Source: Deinococcus radiotolerans
Lineage (GTDB): Bacteria > Deinococcota > Deinococci > Deinococcales > Deinococcaceae
Length of the DNA stretch: 64,000 bases
Direction of reading: 5' to 3'
Assembly (NCBI RefSeq): GCF_014647435.1
Contig: NZ_BMPE01000009.1
Span: forward strand, 1-64,000
Shown: one piece after another, positions 51,057 through 60,493 of the stretch
Numbering within the stretch: the first letter of the stretch is position 1
Layout of the letters: the number at the start of each line of letters is the position of its first letter
Position numbers and translations under genes: made by a program
Notes under the pieces: model-generated
The model's database searches: none
The model's input: only the letters and a program-made list of their open reading frames with translations
What the model was told of the DNA's origin: nothing

Positions 51057-54000
51057 ATGGCTGAACCGTCCCCGTTGCCCTCCCAGCACTTCCTGGAACT
51101 CATCTCGGACGGGTACATGGTGCTGGACCGCGAGTGGCGGTACCTGTACCTCAACCAGGTGGCGCTGCGGGTGCTGAAGCGGCGCGCCGAGGACCTGCTG
51201 GGCCGCGTCATCTGGGCCGAGTATCCGGACACCGCCGAACGCTTCGGGGCGCCGTACCGCCAGGCGATGGAGGAGCGGACAGCGGTCGAGTTCGAGGAGT
51301 ACTACCCGCCGCTGGACCTGTGGACGCACCTGCGCGTCCTGCCGGTTCCGGAAGGGGTCGGGGTACTCTTCCGGGACGTCACGCAGGCGAAGCGGTCCGC
51401 GCAGTACCAGCAGCGCCTGCTGGCCCTGAACACCCTCCTGAACGCCGCGGCGGCGCTGGACGACGTGGCGCAGGCGATCCTGGAATTCGCGCGCAGCGAC
51501 TGGGGCCAATACGGCGGCGTGGTGGCCCTGGCCAGCGCGGACGGCCGGACACTGTCCATCACGCATCACGTCGGCTATGAGGCGCCCCTCATGCGCCGCT
51601 GGGCGTCCTTCCCGGTGCAGCTGGACGTGCCGCTGGCCCGCGTGCAGCGCACGGGGGAGCCGCTGTTCCTGAGTAGCGAGGCGGCCCGCGCGCAGTTCTC
51701 GGACCTGCATGACCAGACCAGCTTTCAGAGTTTCACGTGCCTGCCCCTGCGGGTGGGCGGGGGGCCCGTCCTGGGCGTGCTGGCCTTCAGTTTCGAGCAG
51801 CTGCGCCGCTTTGACCAGCTGGAGCGCACGTTCTTCTCCACGCTCGCCGCGCACTGCGCGCAGGCCCTCCACCGCGCCCGCTTGTTCGAGGAGGCGCGGC
51901 GCAGTGAGCTGCGCTACCGGCTGCTGACCGAAGCCACGAGCGCGTTCACGTGGACGTCGGACACGGATCTGCGCGTCACGGAGCCTCAGCCCGGCTGGAG
52001 TGCCTACACGGGACAGTCCGGGGCGCAGACACTGGGCTTCGGCTGGTTGCGTGCCGTGCATCCCGCCGACCGCGCGGACGTGCAGCGGCAGATTGCCCGT
52101 GGGCAGCAGAGTGGCGGCCCGTTCCGCCTGCGGGGCCGCGTGCGCCGGTCCGACGGGGCGTACCGGGCCGTGGTGTCCGACGTGGTCCCCATCCACGCAG
52201 CGCAGCGTGAATCGCCCGTCCTGATGGGCGTGGTGCAGGACGTCACCGACGAGCTCGAGCGCACGCAGGTCCTCACCGACCGGCACCGCCTGATTGAGGT
52301 CCTGGCGCAGGACACGGATCCGGACAGCCTCCTGGCGCGGGTCGTGCAGGAAACGGCGCAGCTGCTGGGCGCGCAGGGCGTGATGCTCCTGGCGTGCCCG
52401 GACGGCGCGGCGCCCTGCGAGGTGCTGGCCCACTGGGGCGCACCGATCGCTGGGCCGCTGCCCAGCCAACCGGGCGCCGCGCCGGGCGAACGCGGCGCCT
52501 GGCAGGCGGTCCCCGGCGCGCCGCGCACGCACCTGCTGATCCTGCCGACGCAGAGTCAGTGGACGGCCGCGCTGCTCATCACACTGCCGGACGAGCTGAG
52601 CGCCGCCGATCCACGGCCCGCGCGCCTGCAGGACCTGTCCGGCGTGCTCGGCGCGGCCGTCCAGCGGGCCGGGCTGCTGCGGGACCTCGCGGAGCGGGAC
52701 GCGCAGTCCCGGTCCATCATCGCCGCGCTGGACGAGGGCGTCATCCTGATCCGCGAGGACGGCGAGAGCGCGGCCCTCAACAGCAGCGCCCGGCAGATGC
52801 TGAACGTCCCCGAGGCCGCGCCGCACCGCGCGCTGACGGACCTGCACCTCCTCGGCCCGGACCGCAGGCCCCTGGCGCCCGAGCGCCTGCCCACCGTGCG
52901 GGCCCTTCAGGGCGAACGCATTCACCGGGAAGTGGTCGGGCACGAGGCGGGTGGCGCCGTCACGTGGTGGTCCCTGAACGCCGCGCCCCTGCCGACCCCA
53001 CGCGGGGAGGGGCTGCGCCAGGCGGTCATCTCCGCGCAGGACGTCACGCCGCAGGTGACCCTCCAGGCCGAGCTTGAGCGCCTGGCAGCGCATGACGACC
53101 TGACCGGCCTGCCCAACCGCCGCGCGTTCGCCGCCCAGGGCCGGGCCGCCCTCCGCCAGACGACCGCGGACGGGGCGCCGCTGGCCGTCATGCTCGTGGA
53201 CCTCGATCACTTCAAGGACATCAATGACGCGCTGGGGCACGGCGTCGGGGACGAGGTGCTGCGCACCGTGGCCGCGCGCCTGCGGACCTGGACCGGCCCG
53301 GAGGGTGTGGCGGCGCGCCTGAGCAGCGACGAATTCGGCGTGTTCCTGCCCGTGACGGACCCCCACGAAGCGCACCTCCGGGCCGAGCAGCTGCGCGGCG
53401 CGCTGGGCGGTCCCGTCACGCTCGGCGGGTACGACCTGCACCTCGCCGTGAGTATCGGCGTGACCCTGGCCCCCACCGACGCGGACACGTTCGAGGACCT
53501 GCTGCGCAACGCGGACCTCGCCATGTACCGCGCCAAGGGCAGCGGCCGCAGCAGCGTCGGCCTGTTCGACCTGGACCTCTCGCGGCAGCGGGCCCGGCGG
53601 CACGCCGTGAGCGTGGAACTGCGCGGCGCGCTGGACCGGGGCGCCCTGCACCTGCAGTACCAGCCCATCCAGACGCTGCGCGAAGGTCACCTGCTGGCCG
53701 CCGAGGCGCTCGCCCGCTGGCACAGCCCCCTCCTCGGGCGCGTCGGCCCGGACGAATTCATCCCCGTCGCGGAGGAAACCGGGCAGATCCTCCAGCTGGG
53801 CGAGTGGGTGCTGAACCAGGCGGTTCAGCAGGCCGCCGCGTGGCGCCGGGCCGGCCGGCGCGTCCAGGTGTCCGTCAACGTCAGCCCCCTGCAATTCCTG
53901 CATTCCGATTTCGCGCAGGTCACGCGGGCCGCTCTCGACGCCGCCGGACTCCCACCGGACCTCCTTCAGCTGGAAATCACGGAGAGTGCCGTCATGCGGG

Positions 54001-54362
54001 ACGTGCACCGGACCCGGCATCAGTGTGAGCAGCTGCGCGCGCTGGGCGTCCAGCTGGCCCTGGATGATTTCGGCACGGGCCACTCGAGCCTCGCGACGCT
54101 GCACACGCTCGACTTTCACGTGCTGAAACTGGACCGCGCGTTCGTGTGGGGCCTGGAAGGCGATCCGCGGCGTGAAGCGCTGCTGCGCAGCGTCGTCACC
54201 CTCGCGCAGTCCCTGTCCATGGACATCGTGGCGGAAGGCATCGAGACGGCCGCCCAGCGGCGCCTGCTGATCGACCTGGGCTGCCGCCTGGGCCAGGGCT
54301 ACCACCTGGCCCGGCCGCTGGACGTCCCGGACTTCGAGCGGACGTTCCTCAACCGCGCCTGA
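51057..54362 (+). CDS. PAS/GAF-GGDEF-EAL signalling protein
   Basis: A 1101-residue soluble protein starting at the ATG at 51057 (GGAG seven bases upstream). Sensory parts in order are a PAS domain (10-120; ISDGYMVLDREWRYLYLN), a GAF domain (130-290), a second PAS (300-415), a second GAF (425-560) and a third PAS (570-680). The GGDEF domain follows, with its signature degenerate (RLSSDEF near residue 756). The EAL domain is intact: AEALARW near 882, SVNVSPLQFL, EITES, DDFGTGHSSL, LKLDRAF, VAEGIET and GQGYHLARP. It is therefore likely to be a c-di-GMP phosphodiesterase, with the GGDEF part possibly binding GTP or c-di-GMP for control. It is convergent with the histidine kinase downstream. Confidence 0.9.
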   Translation: MAEPSPLPSQHFLELISDGYMVLDREWRYLYLNQVALRVLKRRAEDLLGRVIWAEYPDTAERFGAPYRQAMEERTAVEFEEYYPPLDLWTHLRVLPVPEGVGVLFRDVTQAKRSAQYQQRLLALNTLLNAAAALDDVAQAILEFARSDWGQYGGVVALASADGRTLSITHHVGYEAPLMRRWASFPVQLDVPLARVQRTGEPLFLSSEAARAQFSDLHDQTSFQSFTCLPLRVGGGPVLGVLAFSFEQLRRFDQLERTFFSTLAAHCAQALHRARLFEEARRSELRYRLLTEATSAFTWTSDTDLRVTEPQPGWSAYTGQSGAQTLGFGWLRAVHPADRADVQRQIARGQQSGGPFRLRGRVRRSDGAYRAVVSDVVPIHAAQRESPVLMGVVQDVTDELERTQVLTDRHRLIEVLAQDTDPDSLLARVVQETAQLLGAQGVMLLACPDGAAPCEVLAHWGAPIAGPLPSQPGAAPGERGAWQAVPGAPRTHLLILPTQSQWTAALLITLPDELSAADPRPARLQDLSGVLGAAVQRAGLLRDLAERDAQSRSIIAALDEGVILIREDGESAALNSSARQMLNVPEAAPHRALTDLHLLGPDRRPLAPERLPTVRALQGERIHREVVGHEAGGAVTWWSLNAAPLPTPRGEGLRQAVISAQDVTPQVTLQAELERLAAHDDLTGLPNRRAFAAQGRAALRQTTADGAPLAVMLVDLDHFKDINDALGHGVGDEVLRTVAARLRTWTGPEGVAARLSSDEFGVFLPVTDPHEAHLRAEQLRGALGGPVTLGGYDLHLAVSIGVTLAPTDADTFEDLLRNADLAMYRAKGSGRSSVGLFDLDLSRQRARRHAVSVELRGALDRGALHLQYQPIQTLREGHLLAAEALARWHSPLLGRVGPDEFIPVAEETGQILQLGEWVLNQAVQQAAAWRRAGRRVQVSVNVSPLQFLHSDFAQVTRAALDAAGLPPDLLQLEITESAVMRDVHRTRHQCEQLRALGVQLALDDFGTGHSSLATLHTLDFHVLKLDRAFVWGLEGDPRREALLRSVVTLAQSLSMDIVAEGIETAAQRRLLIDLGCRLGQGYHLARPLDVPDFERTFLNRA

Positions 54363-54441
54363 GGGCGGCCTTGCGAACCGTCCCCGACTGGTGCGGTTCA
54401 GGGGTCGCCTCGTGCCCCTGCCCTGGCGGTCCCCTGTGGAC

Positions 54442-56625
54442 TTACGGGCCCGGCGTTTTCGGCAGGGTGAACCCGAAGGTCGCGCCCTGTCCGGCGCGGC
54501 CCTCCGCCCACACCTGCCCGCCGTGCCGCGTCACGAGGCGTTTCACGGTCGCCAGGCCAATGCCCGCCCCGGCGAACTCCCGCTGGGTGTGCAGGCGCTG
54601 AAACGCCCCGAACAGCCGCCCCGCGTACACCGGGTCGAAACCCACGCCGTCATCCTGCACGAACAGCGCCCACTCCTGCGGCCGCTCCTGCGCCCAGACG
54701 TGCACGCGGGCCGGTCCGGGACTGAACTTCACGGCATTCTCCAGCAGGTGCCGACAGATCTGCTCCAGGGCGCCCGGGTCCCCCTGCACGACCGGCAGGG
54801 GGTCCACCGTCCAGGTCACGGCATGATCCGGGTCGAGGAGGGTCACGTCCTTCAGCACTTGATCGACCAGTTCCGTCAGGCAGACCGCCTGCACGGTCAG
54901 CGCGGAGCGGCCCGCCCTGGACAGCGTCAACATGGCGTCCAGCACCGATTCCATGCGCTCCGCAGCGCCCACCACCACCCGCAGGTGCCGCTCCGCGCGG
55001 GCCACGTCCCCCCGCTCCAGTTCCTTCAGGGCCAACGTGGCGAACCCCTCCACGTGCCGCACGGGCGTCCGCAGATCGTGTGAGACGCTGTACGTGAACG
55101 CCTCCAGTTCCTGATTCGACGCCTGCAACTCCGCATTCGACCGGATCAGCTGCGCGCTACGCTCCAGACGCTCGATCACCACCCCCAGGTGCTGCATGGT
55201 CGTGATCAGCACCGCCTCATCCGACGGATTCCAGGACCGCGACCCGAAGAGCGGCACGTTGAAGAGCCCCCGCACCCGCCCGCCCGTGATCAGCGGCAGG
55301 GTCGCGTGGGCCGCCACGTCCTGCGCCTCGGCCGGGTCCACATCGGCGGCGGTGTCGTACACGTCCACGAAGGCCGGTTCGCTCGAATGAGCGACCTGAT
55401 CGAAACTGGGCGTCGTCCCCACCGGAAAGCCCGCGTCGATCAGCGCCTGCATGGCCGCCGACCGGGCCTCGCCCGTCTGGACACGCACCTGCCACCGGCC
55501 GCCCTGCGCCTCGTAGTACGCCGCGAACCCGGGCGGCAGAAGTTCCAGCACCAGTTCCTGCGCCCGCCCGATCAGGGTCAGGGGATCAGGCGCCTCGCCC
55601 TGATCCTCCGTGAGGAGCAGCAGCGTCTCGAGCTGCTGCGCGCGGCGGTCCAGATCGTCGCGTTGCCGGGTCAGTTCCAGCGCCTGCTCGGCCCGTTCCA
55701 GGGCCAGACTCAAGCCCCGCACGACGGCCCGCACGATCGCCTGATCCCGGGCCGTCCACCGGTCGGCCGGTCGGCCCACTGCTATGATCGCGCTGACCTC
55801 CCCCCGGACCGTGACGGGCGCGAAGCCAGCCGCGAAGTCCTGGGGATTCACCGGCGCGTCGCCCCGGCCCTCCACGAAGACCGGCTCCCCCCGGCGCACC
55901 GCCTCGCTGAACTCCGGCGCGTGGACGGGCACGTCCGCCGGCAGCCACGTGACCACGTCCACGCGCTCATTCCCGGACCAGTCGGCGCGCCGCCAGACAT
56001 TGGCGGGCGCGTCCAGCTCGTAGTACGCCACGCTGACCTCATGAACATGGGCCTGCACGACCTCCGCCGCCTGCTGCGCGAGTCGGCGCTGATCGATATC
56101 CGTGCCCACGGCCTCCGTGAACCGCACGAACGCGTCCAGCGCCGTCGCGCGCGCCTCAAGTTCCAGCGTCTGCTCCTGCACGCGGCGCTCAAGCCCCTGC
56201 GCCTGAAGGTGCAAGTTCGCCTGCACGCCCTGCCGGGCCAGTTCCGTGGTCGTCTGCGCCGTGACATCCCGCAGCGCTGCCAGCAGGTACGTGACCTGAC
56301 CCGCCTCGTCCCGCAGCGGCGCGACCGTCACCGACCACCACCTCGGCGCTCCCGTGAACGTCTGACCCGGCCCGGCGAATGTCCGGGACTCCCCGGAGCG
56401 GGCCGCCCCGAGCGCTGACTCCAGCTGCGCGCCGGCCTCACCGCTCCAGAAGGACGTCAGGGGCATCAGGTGACACGCCGGGAAGTCAGGAATGCCCAGG
56501 ACGTCCAGGCCCCGCTGATTCAGGCTCAGGAGCCGCGCGTCCAGGTCAAGAATCACCATGCAGTCCCCACCAGCATCGATGACGGCCTGAAGTTGGCCGG
56601 GCGTCAGCACGGGTTGAGGTGACAT
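54442..56625 (-). CDS. PAS-GAF sensor histidine kinase
   Basis: A 727-residue soluble kinase. An N-terminal PAS-like domain (VIDAGGDCMVILDLDARLLS) is similar in sequence to a PAS of the kinase at 21956-25483, so the two are paralogues. Two GAF-like domains and a coiled linker follow. The kinase core starts at FTYSVSHDLRTPVRHVEGF, with the phosphorylated His near 516. The N box ENAVKFS and the G boxes DDGVGFDP and GAGIGLATVKRL are intact. No response regulator is adjacent. The ATG at 56625 is chosen because homology begins there; the frame is open for 69 more codons and no ribosome-binding site marks the start, so this end is uncertain. Confidence 0.88.
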   Translation of the reverse strand: MSPQPVLTPGQLQAVIDAGGDCMVILDLDARLLSLNQRGLDVLGIPDFPACHLMPLTSFWSGEAGAQLESALGAARSGESRTFAGPGQTFTGAPRWWSVTVAPLRDEAGQVTYLLAALRDVTAQTTTELARQGVQANLHLQAQGLERRVQEQTLELEARATALDAFVRFTEAVGTDIDQRRLAQQAAEVVQAHVHEVSVAYYELDAPANVWRRADWSGNERVDVVTWLPADVPVHAPEFSEAVRRGEPVFVEGRGDAPVNPQDFAAGFAPVTVRGEVSAIIAVGRPADRWTARDQAIVRAVVRGLSLALERAEQALELTRQRDDLDRRAQQLETLLLLTEDQGEAPDPLTLIGRAQELVLELLPPGFAAYYEAQGGRWQVRVQTGEARSAAMQALIDAGFPVGTTPSFDQVAHSSEPAFVDVYDTAADVDPAEAQDVAAHATLPLITGGRVRGLFNVPLFGSRSWNPSDEAVLITTMQHLGVVIERLERSAQLIRSNAELQASNQELEAFTYSVSHDLRTPVRHVEGFATLALKELERGDVARAERHLRVVVGAAERMESVLDAMLTLSRAGRSALTVQAVCLTELVDQVLKDVTLLDPDHAVTWTVDPLPVVQGDPGALEQICRHLLENAVKFSPGPARVHVWAQERPQEWALFVQDDGVGFDPVYAGRLFGAFQRLHTQREFAGAGIGLATVKRLVTRHGGQVWAEGRAGQGATFGFTLPKTPGP

Positions 56626-56843
56626 CACAGCGTGCGGCTGGGGCCAAGGCAGGAGGAGCGGGACATCACCCACAGGTAGGCCCCAGTGGCCCAGTGGAGT
56701 GGTGAGCGGCGCAGCGGAGTTCAGTCGGTTCCCGCCGATCCTCCCGCTCTGTCCATTCAACTCTGGCCTGGGAGAAGCGGCTGGGCCACCGTTGGAGAGG
56801 GCCACGCTCCCACCGTGCCGCGCAGACCTCAACCCGGTGGCAC

Positions 56844-58358
56844 TCAGGTCAGCAGGCGCTCCAGGCCCTTCTGGCGGCGGCGTTTCACGGTGTACATGCG
56901 TTCGTCCGCCAGGGCCAGGAGTGCTTCCGGGGTCGTCATCTCGCCGGACTGCACCACGCCCGTGCTGGCCCCGGTCCGCTGCACGGACACGGCCTGCGCA
57001 GCACTCATTGCCAGGTCGATTCGTTCAAGCACGTCACCTTCCGCCTCTGCCGGCATCAGCACCGCGAACTCGTCGCCTCCCAGCCGGTACGCGGCGCCCG
57101 GTCCCGTTTCGGCGGCCAGCGCCCGCCCGAACACCTGCAGCAGCTTGTCCCCCTGACCGTGCCCCTCGCGGTCATTCACGGCTTTCAGGCCGTCCAGATC
57201 CACCAGCGCCAGCGTGAAGGGCGAGGTCGCGGCGCACCGCGCGGCCAGGGCCTCGTCGAACGCGCGCCGGTTCGGCAGGCCCGTCAGGGCGTCGTGGCGG
57301 GCCTGCCGCTGCGCCTGGTTCAGCGCGTCGTGCCGCTGCAGCGCGTGCCGGATGGTGCGTCCCGTCGCCTCCAGCAGGGTCCGGTCCCCGCTGCGCCAGC
57401 CCGTGACGGGATTGCCCTTCACGCGAATGACCATCAGCAGCGCCGGCTGGTCCCCCGCGGCGCCCAGCGGCACCCACGCCACCTGATCCACGTCCCCCGC
57501 CGAGGCCAGCGCCTGCGGGTGGGCACTGTAGTTATGCAGGTACAGCGGCTCGTTCCGGTCGCGGAGCGTGGCCGTCACGCCCCCCAGTCGCGGGAGGTCC
57601 TGAGCCAGCTGGCTGAGGTCCGCCTGACCGGAGCGCTGATACGCGGTGTGCACGGTAAACGTCTCGCCCCGCCAGGTCAGCAGGAACGTGTAATCCGCTT
57701 CCGTGGCTTCACTGATCAGGCTCGCGGCAGAGAGTGTGGCTTGCTCGGGGTCCAGGTCCAGGTCCATCAGGCGGCTGACGCCCTCCAGAATCCGCGCCTG
57801 ATCCAGGGTGCGGCGTAGTTCCGCCGCCTGCTGCTGCTGCGCGTTGGCGTGCTGCTCTGCGTCCAGCAGCTGCCGCCGCAGTTCCAGCATCTGCATGGCA
57901 AGCGCCGCGAGGTCCTGCAGGGCCAGCAGGTCCTCCTGGTCAAGCGTCCGGGGTTCGGGGTCCACCACGCACAGTGAGCCGATGCGCTGCCCGGCCGGGG
58001 TGGTCAGGGGCGCGCCCGCGTACAGGCGAATGTGCGGCTCCCCGACGACCATGGGATTGTCCTGGAACCGGGGGTCGGCGGTGGCGTTCTCGATCACCGT
58101 GGGTTCGTCCTGAAGGATCGTCCAGGCGCAGAATGACGAGGGACGGGGCGCGGTGCTGTCGGTCATGCCGTACACGGATTTGCCCCACTGTCGGTGCTGA
58201 TCCACCAGGTTCAGGATGGCCACCGGGGTCCGCAGGACGCGCGCGGCGAGGCGGGTGATACGGTCAAAATCCTCTTCTGGCGCGCTGTCAAGAATCTGGT
58301 ACCGGGCCAGGTCCAGCAGGCGGCGGTACTCGTCAGGCGGAAGGGGGGCACCCGTCAT
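56844..58358 (-). CDS. GAF-GAF-GGDEF diguanylate cyclase
   Basis: A 504-residue soluble protein. The first GAF (residues 15-150; RYQILDSAPEEDFDRITRLA, FCAWTILQDEPTVIENA, YAGAPLTTPAGQRIGSLCVV) and a second GAF (170-320) precede a GGDEF domain with an intact active site YRLGGDEFAVL near residue 427. It should make c-di-GMP in response to whatever the GAF domains bind. It is a close paralogue of the protein at 60494-61993. The ATG at 58358 has TACCGT six bases upstream, suggesting a leaderless transcript; ATG at 58388 in the same frame is the alternative. Confidence 0.9.
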   Translation of the reverse strand: MTGAPLPPDEYRRLLDLARYQILDSAPEEDFDRITRLAARVLRTPVAILNLVDQHRQWGKSVYGMTDSTAPRPSSFCAWTILQDEPTVIENATADPRFQDNPMVVGEPHIRLYAGAPLTTPAGQRIGSLCVVDPEPRTLDQEDLLALQDLAALAMQMLELRRQLLDAEQHANAQQQQAAELRRTLDQARILEGVSRLMDLDLDPEQATLSAASLISEATEADYTFLLTWRGETFTVHTAYQRSGQADLSQLAQDLPRLGGVTATLRDRNEPLYLHNYSAHPQALASAGDVDQVAWVPLGAAGDQPALLMVIRVKGNPVTGWRSGDRTLLEATGRTIRHALQRHDALNQAQRQARHDALTGLPNRRAFDEALAARCAATSPFTLALVDLDGLKAVNDREGHGQGDKLLQVFGRALAAETGPGAAYRLGGDEFAVLMPAEAEGDVLERIDLAMSAAQAVSVQRTGASTGVVQSGEMTTPEALLALADERMYTVKRRRQKGLERLLT

Positions 58359-58505
58359 CCCTGCACGGTACGCTGCGCCATCTGACATGGCCCGTACGAA
58401 ACCCCACATCAAGGCCCGGCGGTCGGCGCAACCGTCCCGCCATACAGGTGGGTCCCTCAGCACCTTCACCTCTGCCCTGAGGGCCCAGCGATTCGGACCC
58501 TCCGC

Positions 58506-59603
58506 TTAGGTTGACGGCCAGATGGAGCGGCAGTCCGGGTGGAGGCCCTGCGCGGTCGGTGCCGGGCGGCCCAGGAAGTACCCCTGCGCGTAATCGGCGC
58601 CCAGTTCCCGCACCAGGTTGAGTTCCCGGGCCGTCTCGACGCCCTCGGCCACCACGCGGATGCCCAGGTCGTGCGCGTACCGGATCAGCGCCAGGATCAG
58701 CGCCAGGCGCGGGTCGCCGCCGTGCAGATCGCGGATGAGCATCCGGTCGAGTTTCACCACGTCGGGTCGCAGCTGCGCCAGGAACGTCAGGCTGGTGTGC
58801 CCGGCGCCCAGGTCATCCAGCGCGACCTGGGCGCCCTCGGCGCGGTAGCGGTCCAGAATGCGGCCCAGCAGGTGAAGGTCAGGGAAGGCCTCGCTTTCCG
58901 TGACCTCGAACAGCAGGTGACTGAAGTCCGCGCCGACCTCCCGGCAGGTCTGGAAGGTGGTCTGCAGGCAGACGTCCGGGTTATATACGACGCCCGGGGC
59001 AAAGTTGATGAACAGCACCTCGCCGGGCTGCAGCAGGGGGTACGCCTGCCGGATCGCGCCGCGGCGGGCCAGCGCATCGAACGCGCGCCCCTGCCCGTGC
59101 GCGGCGGCGGCGTCCAGCAGGGGTCCAGCGCCGACCAGGGCGCCGTTGTGGTGGGCGCGGACGAGCGCCTCGTAGCCGTAGACCTGTCCACTGCGCAGAT
59201 CAGCAATAGGTTGTAGGTGGAACTGCAACTGTTCAGAGGCGGGGAAGAACCAGTCGGCGTCAAGCCGCTGCGCCCAGCGCTCTAGTGGCGCGAGCTGCCA
59301 CACGTCCGGCTGGGCGCCGGGAGCGGCGTAGGGCACGGCGTGCAGTTCGGCGCGCTCGACGGACGAGAACGGTTCAAGCAGGGCGTGCAGGAGGGACGCG
59401 GTGACCTGCGGCAGCCAAATGCTGTTCGGAAGCGGCTCGTGAGGAATGGCGCTGGCGGCGAGATGCAGGGCCAGGCGACGGCGCACGTGCACGGACGGTG
59501 AATGAATGAGCATCCCACTCAGGTCACCGCCGGGCGCCGGGTGCAGGTTCAGGCACTCGCAGGCGACCGCCGCGCGGGGCGTTGATGGGCGGAAGGTGGA
59601 CAT
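58506..59603 (-). CDS. Stand-alone EAL-domain phosphodiesterase
   Basis: A 365-residue protein. Residues 1-120 are an uncharacterised N-terminal region with two closely spaced Cys (CECLN) and no membrane segment. The EAL domain (about 125-360) has the catalytic set: YEALVRAH (EAL loop), FINFAPG, FEVTESE, DDLGAGHTSL, VKLDRMLI, VAEGVET and AQGYFLGRP. It should hydrolyse c-di-GMP, opposing the two neighbouring diguanylate cyclases. The start is the ATG at 59603; an upstream ATG at 59642 gives 13 more residues. TATCGT lies 12 bases upstream of 59603. Confidence 0.88.
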   Translation of the reverse strand: MSTFRPSTPRAAVACECLNLHPAPGGDLSGMLIHSPSVHVRRRLALHLAASAIPHEPLPNSIWLPQVTASLLHALLEPFSSVERAELHAVPYAAPGAQPDVWQLAPLERWAQRLDADWFFPASEQLQFHLQPIADLRSGQVYGYEALVRAHHNGALVGAGPLLDAAAAHGQGRAFDALARRGAIRQAYPLLQPGEVLFINFAPGVVYNPDVCLQTTFQTCREVGADFSHLLFEVTESEAFPDLHLLGRILDRYRAEGAQVALDDLGAGHTSLTFLAQLRPDVVKLDRMLIRDLHGGDPRLALILALIRYAHDLGIRVVAEGVETARELNLVRELGADYAQGYFLGRPAPTAQGLHPDCRSIWPST

Positions 59604-59856
59604 GACTCTGACTGAACGATAACGGCTGAGCGGCCCAGTCATGAGCTGTATGAAGGAATTCCCTTCATATCGAAGGAAGGCCCGCGGGGGAGGATAGATC
59701 TGTCTGGGCTGTGCCCAGCCCCGATTCGACGGTGATCATCCCGTCCTCGCCGACCGTGAGCCCGGTGGTGTCAGTCCAGCGCTGGCCCGTGGACCCCGAG
59801 GGCCGCCGGGATGGACCGGCACCACTGGGCTCTCCCGGCTTTTCTCTGCACCGCTC

Positions 59857-60136
59857 TGCCGCAGCGGGCAGGGTGAAGTGAAAGGCGCTGCCCTGGTCGG
59901 GCGCGGACTGCACTTGCATATGGCCGCCGTGGTGTTCCAGATTTTTACAGCCGACGGCCGGGCCGATGTCGTTCCTGTCGTACTGCCCATGGGTATGAGG
60001 CCGCTGGAAGATCGTGCAGATGCGCGAGATAGGCGCGTGAGCGGTTCCATCCCGATGCCCGTATCGGACACCTTGAACGGCCCCCGGTCGCCACGGCGGT
60101 GACCGCCTGCGCCCGCAGGTCAGTGCGGCCCGTCAT
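59857..60136 (-). pseudogene. Remnant of a histidine kinase ATPase domain
   Basis: Three minus-strand frames together spell the end of a sensor kinase. One frame gives QAVTAVATGG, the next PFKVSDTGIGMEPLT (the G1 box), and the third TIFQR followed by NDIGPAVGC (a damaged G2 box), LEHHGGHMQVQ and QGSAFHFTLPAA. At least two frameshifts separate these pieces, the G2 glycines are lost and the whole N-terminal part is missing. The last segment is almost identical in wording to the end of the kinase at 21956-25483, so it probably derives from a paralogue. It cannot be functional. Confidence 0.8.
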
Positions 60137-60481
60137 GGGTCACCCCTGGAGTGGTCAGGGTGAAGATCAGCTGCTCGTGTCAGAGCCACCGCTCAACGCC
60201 GCTGGACGCGGATGGACACACCTGTCGCATGAAGGCCCAGCATCACCCGCCCTTGTCTCTGAGACGGCCACGGGCGCAGCTCAACGCCAGGGGTCAGGGA
60301 CCGGACCAGCACCGAACGTGCCGCCGCCTGCACAGGAGTGGATCGGTGGGGTCAGGACGTGAATGCGGTCCCGTCCGTCACGCCCATGGGCAGCCCGGTG
60401 ACCCGGATCCGCAGGGTGGAAATCCACGCGGCCCCAGCTCATCCATGAATCTGCATTCAGCTGAGGGAGCGGCGCAGCGAC

Positions 60482-60487
60482 TATGCT
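60482..60487 (+). promoter_or_regulatory. -10 hexamer for a leaderless GGDEF transcript
   Basis: TATGCT lies six bases before the GTG start at 60494, with no Shine-Dalgarno sequence in between. Confidence 0.5.
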
Positions 60488-60493
60488 GAACTG

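Larger units (their letters stand above)
59604..60493. other. Gene-free stretch with a decayed kinase
   Basis: About 890 bases between divergent EAL and GGDEF genes. The only recognisable content is the remnant of a histidine kinase at 59857-60136 and a -10 hexamer (60482-60487) for the GGDEF gene. The rest shows no motif. Confidence 0.6.
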
